Below are positions 13,831 through 13,931 of a stretch of 13,931 bases of DNA, in pieces (position 1 is the first letter of the stretch; every line of letters begins with the position of its first letter). The stretch is from NCBI GenBank assembly GCA_964391725.1, contig CAYMNB010000066.1:1-13931 (forward strand). Direction: 5' to 3'. The notes under the pieces were generated by a model. That model saw only the letters and a program-made list of their open reading frames with translations. It was not told the origin of the DNA and made no database searches. This DNA is from SpSt-1165 sp964391725 (GTDB lineage: Bacteria > Chloroflexota > Anaerolineae > Anaerolineales > Anaerolineaceae). The position numbers were made by a program, and so were the translations under genes.

Positions 13831-13931
13831 AAGACAATCGCTCCATTTCATGATTAATACTGAAAGGATTCACTTCGATAACCCTCTTGCCAGTATTCTA
13901 CTGGAAAATGGCAGATTGGGGAATGTACGAT
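13831..13931. promoter_or_regulatory. Region upstream of gmd with a small stem-loop
   Basis: The 101 bases upstream of gmd contain no gene. CCAGTA (13890-13895) pairs with TACTGG (13899-13904) around loop TTC, and the minus strand has -10-like hexamers TAGAAT near the stem and TATTAA about 25 nt before the ATG, with poor -35 partners. A promoter is probable in this stretch but cannot be placed. Confidence 0.3.

Overview
The window reads as a GC-rich bacterial chromosome segment. Its dispersed hairpin repeats of the GTCATCCTGAG / GTCATCCCGAC type, stand-alone single-domain GIY-YIG gene, cytosolic-type GH38 mannosidase and short signal-peptide lipoprotein fit Chloroflexota (Anaerolineae-like). 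That assignment is an inference from family knowledge; no rRNA or marker gene is present. Almost every gene lies on the minus strand; the clear exceptions are a lipoprotein gene and a gene tail at the left edge.

Layout. 1-61: tail of an unidentified plus-strand gene. 62-526: non-coding, with hairpin repeats. 527-3577 (-): GH38 alpha-mannosidase, with a sigma70-type promoter carrying a LacI-like palindrome in its spacer. 3757-4284 (+): a lipoprotein closed by an 18-bp stem. 4381-5076: a GIY-YIG nuclease gene held between two composite inverted-repeat elements that share an exact 52-bp direct repeat. 5078-6265 (-): a Gfo/Idh/MocA-fold protein that appears to lack the usual catalytic Lys and His. 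6266-6703: non-coding leader or intergenic DNA with hairpins. 6704-7645 (-): a Tat-exported LamG-like protein. 7703-8578 (-): an ANT(6)-like nucleotidyltransferase. 8626-11725 (-): an AT-rich two-gene operon encoding an OLD-family ATPase/TOPRIM nuclease and a UvrD-like helicase, i.e. a Gabija-type anti-phage system. 11786-13830 (-): gmd and fcl, which overlap in an ATGA.

Function. gmd and fcl convert GDP-mannose to GDP-L-fucose for surface glycans. The mannosidase is catabolic and separately regulated. The Gabija-like pair is conspicuous foreign cargo: a sample of 60 bases inside it (11401-11460) has 21 G+C, against 36 in 12001-12060 of fcl. It sits between the fcl stop and the promoter of the nucleotidyltransferase gene.

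The points most worth a second look are the Gabija-like pair with a non-canonical Walker A, the repeat-bounded GIY-YIG cassette, and three genes (GIY-YIG, LamG, nucleotidyltransferase) whose -10 boxes all lie exactly 6 nt before the ATG, which predicts leaderless mRNAs.
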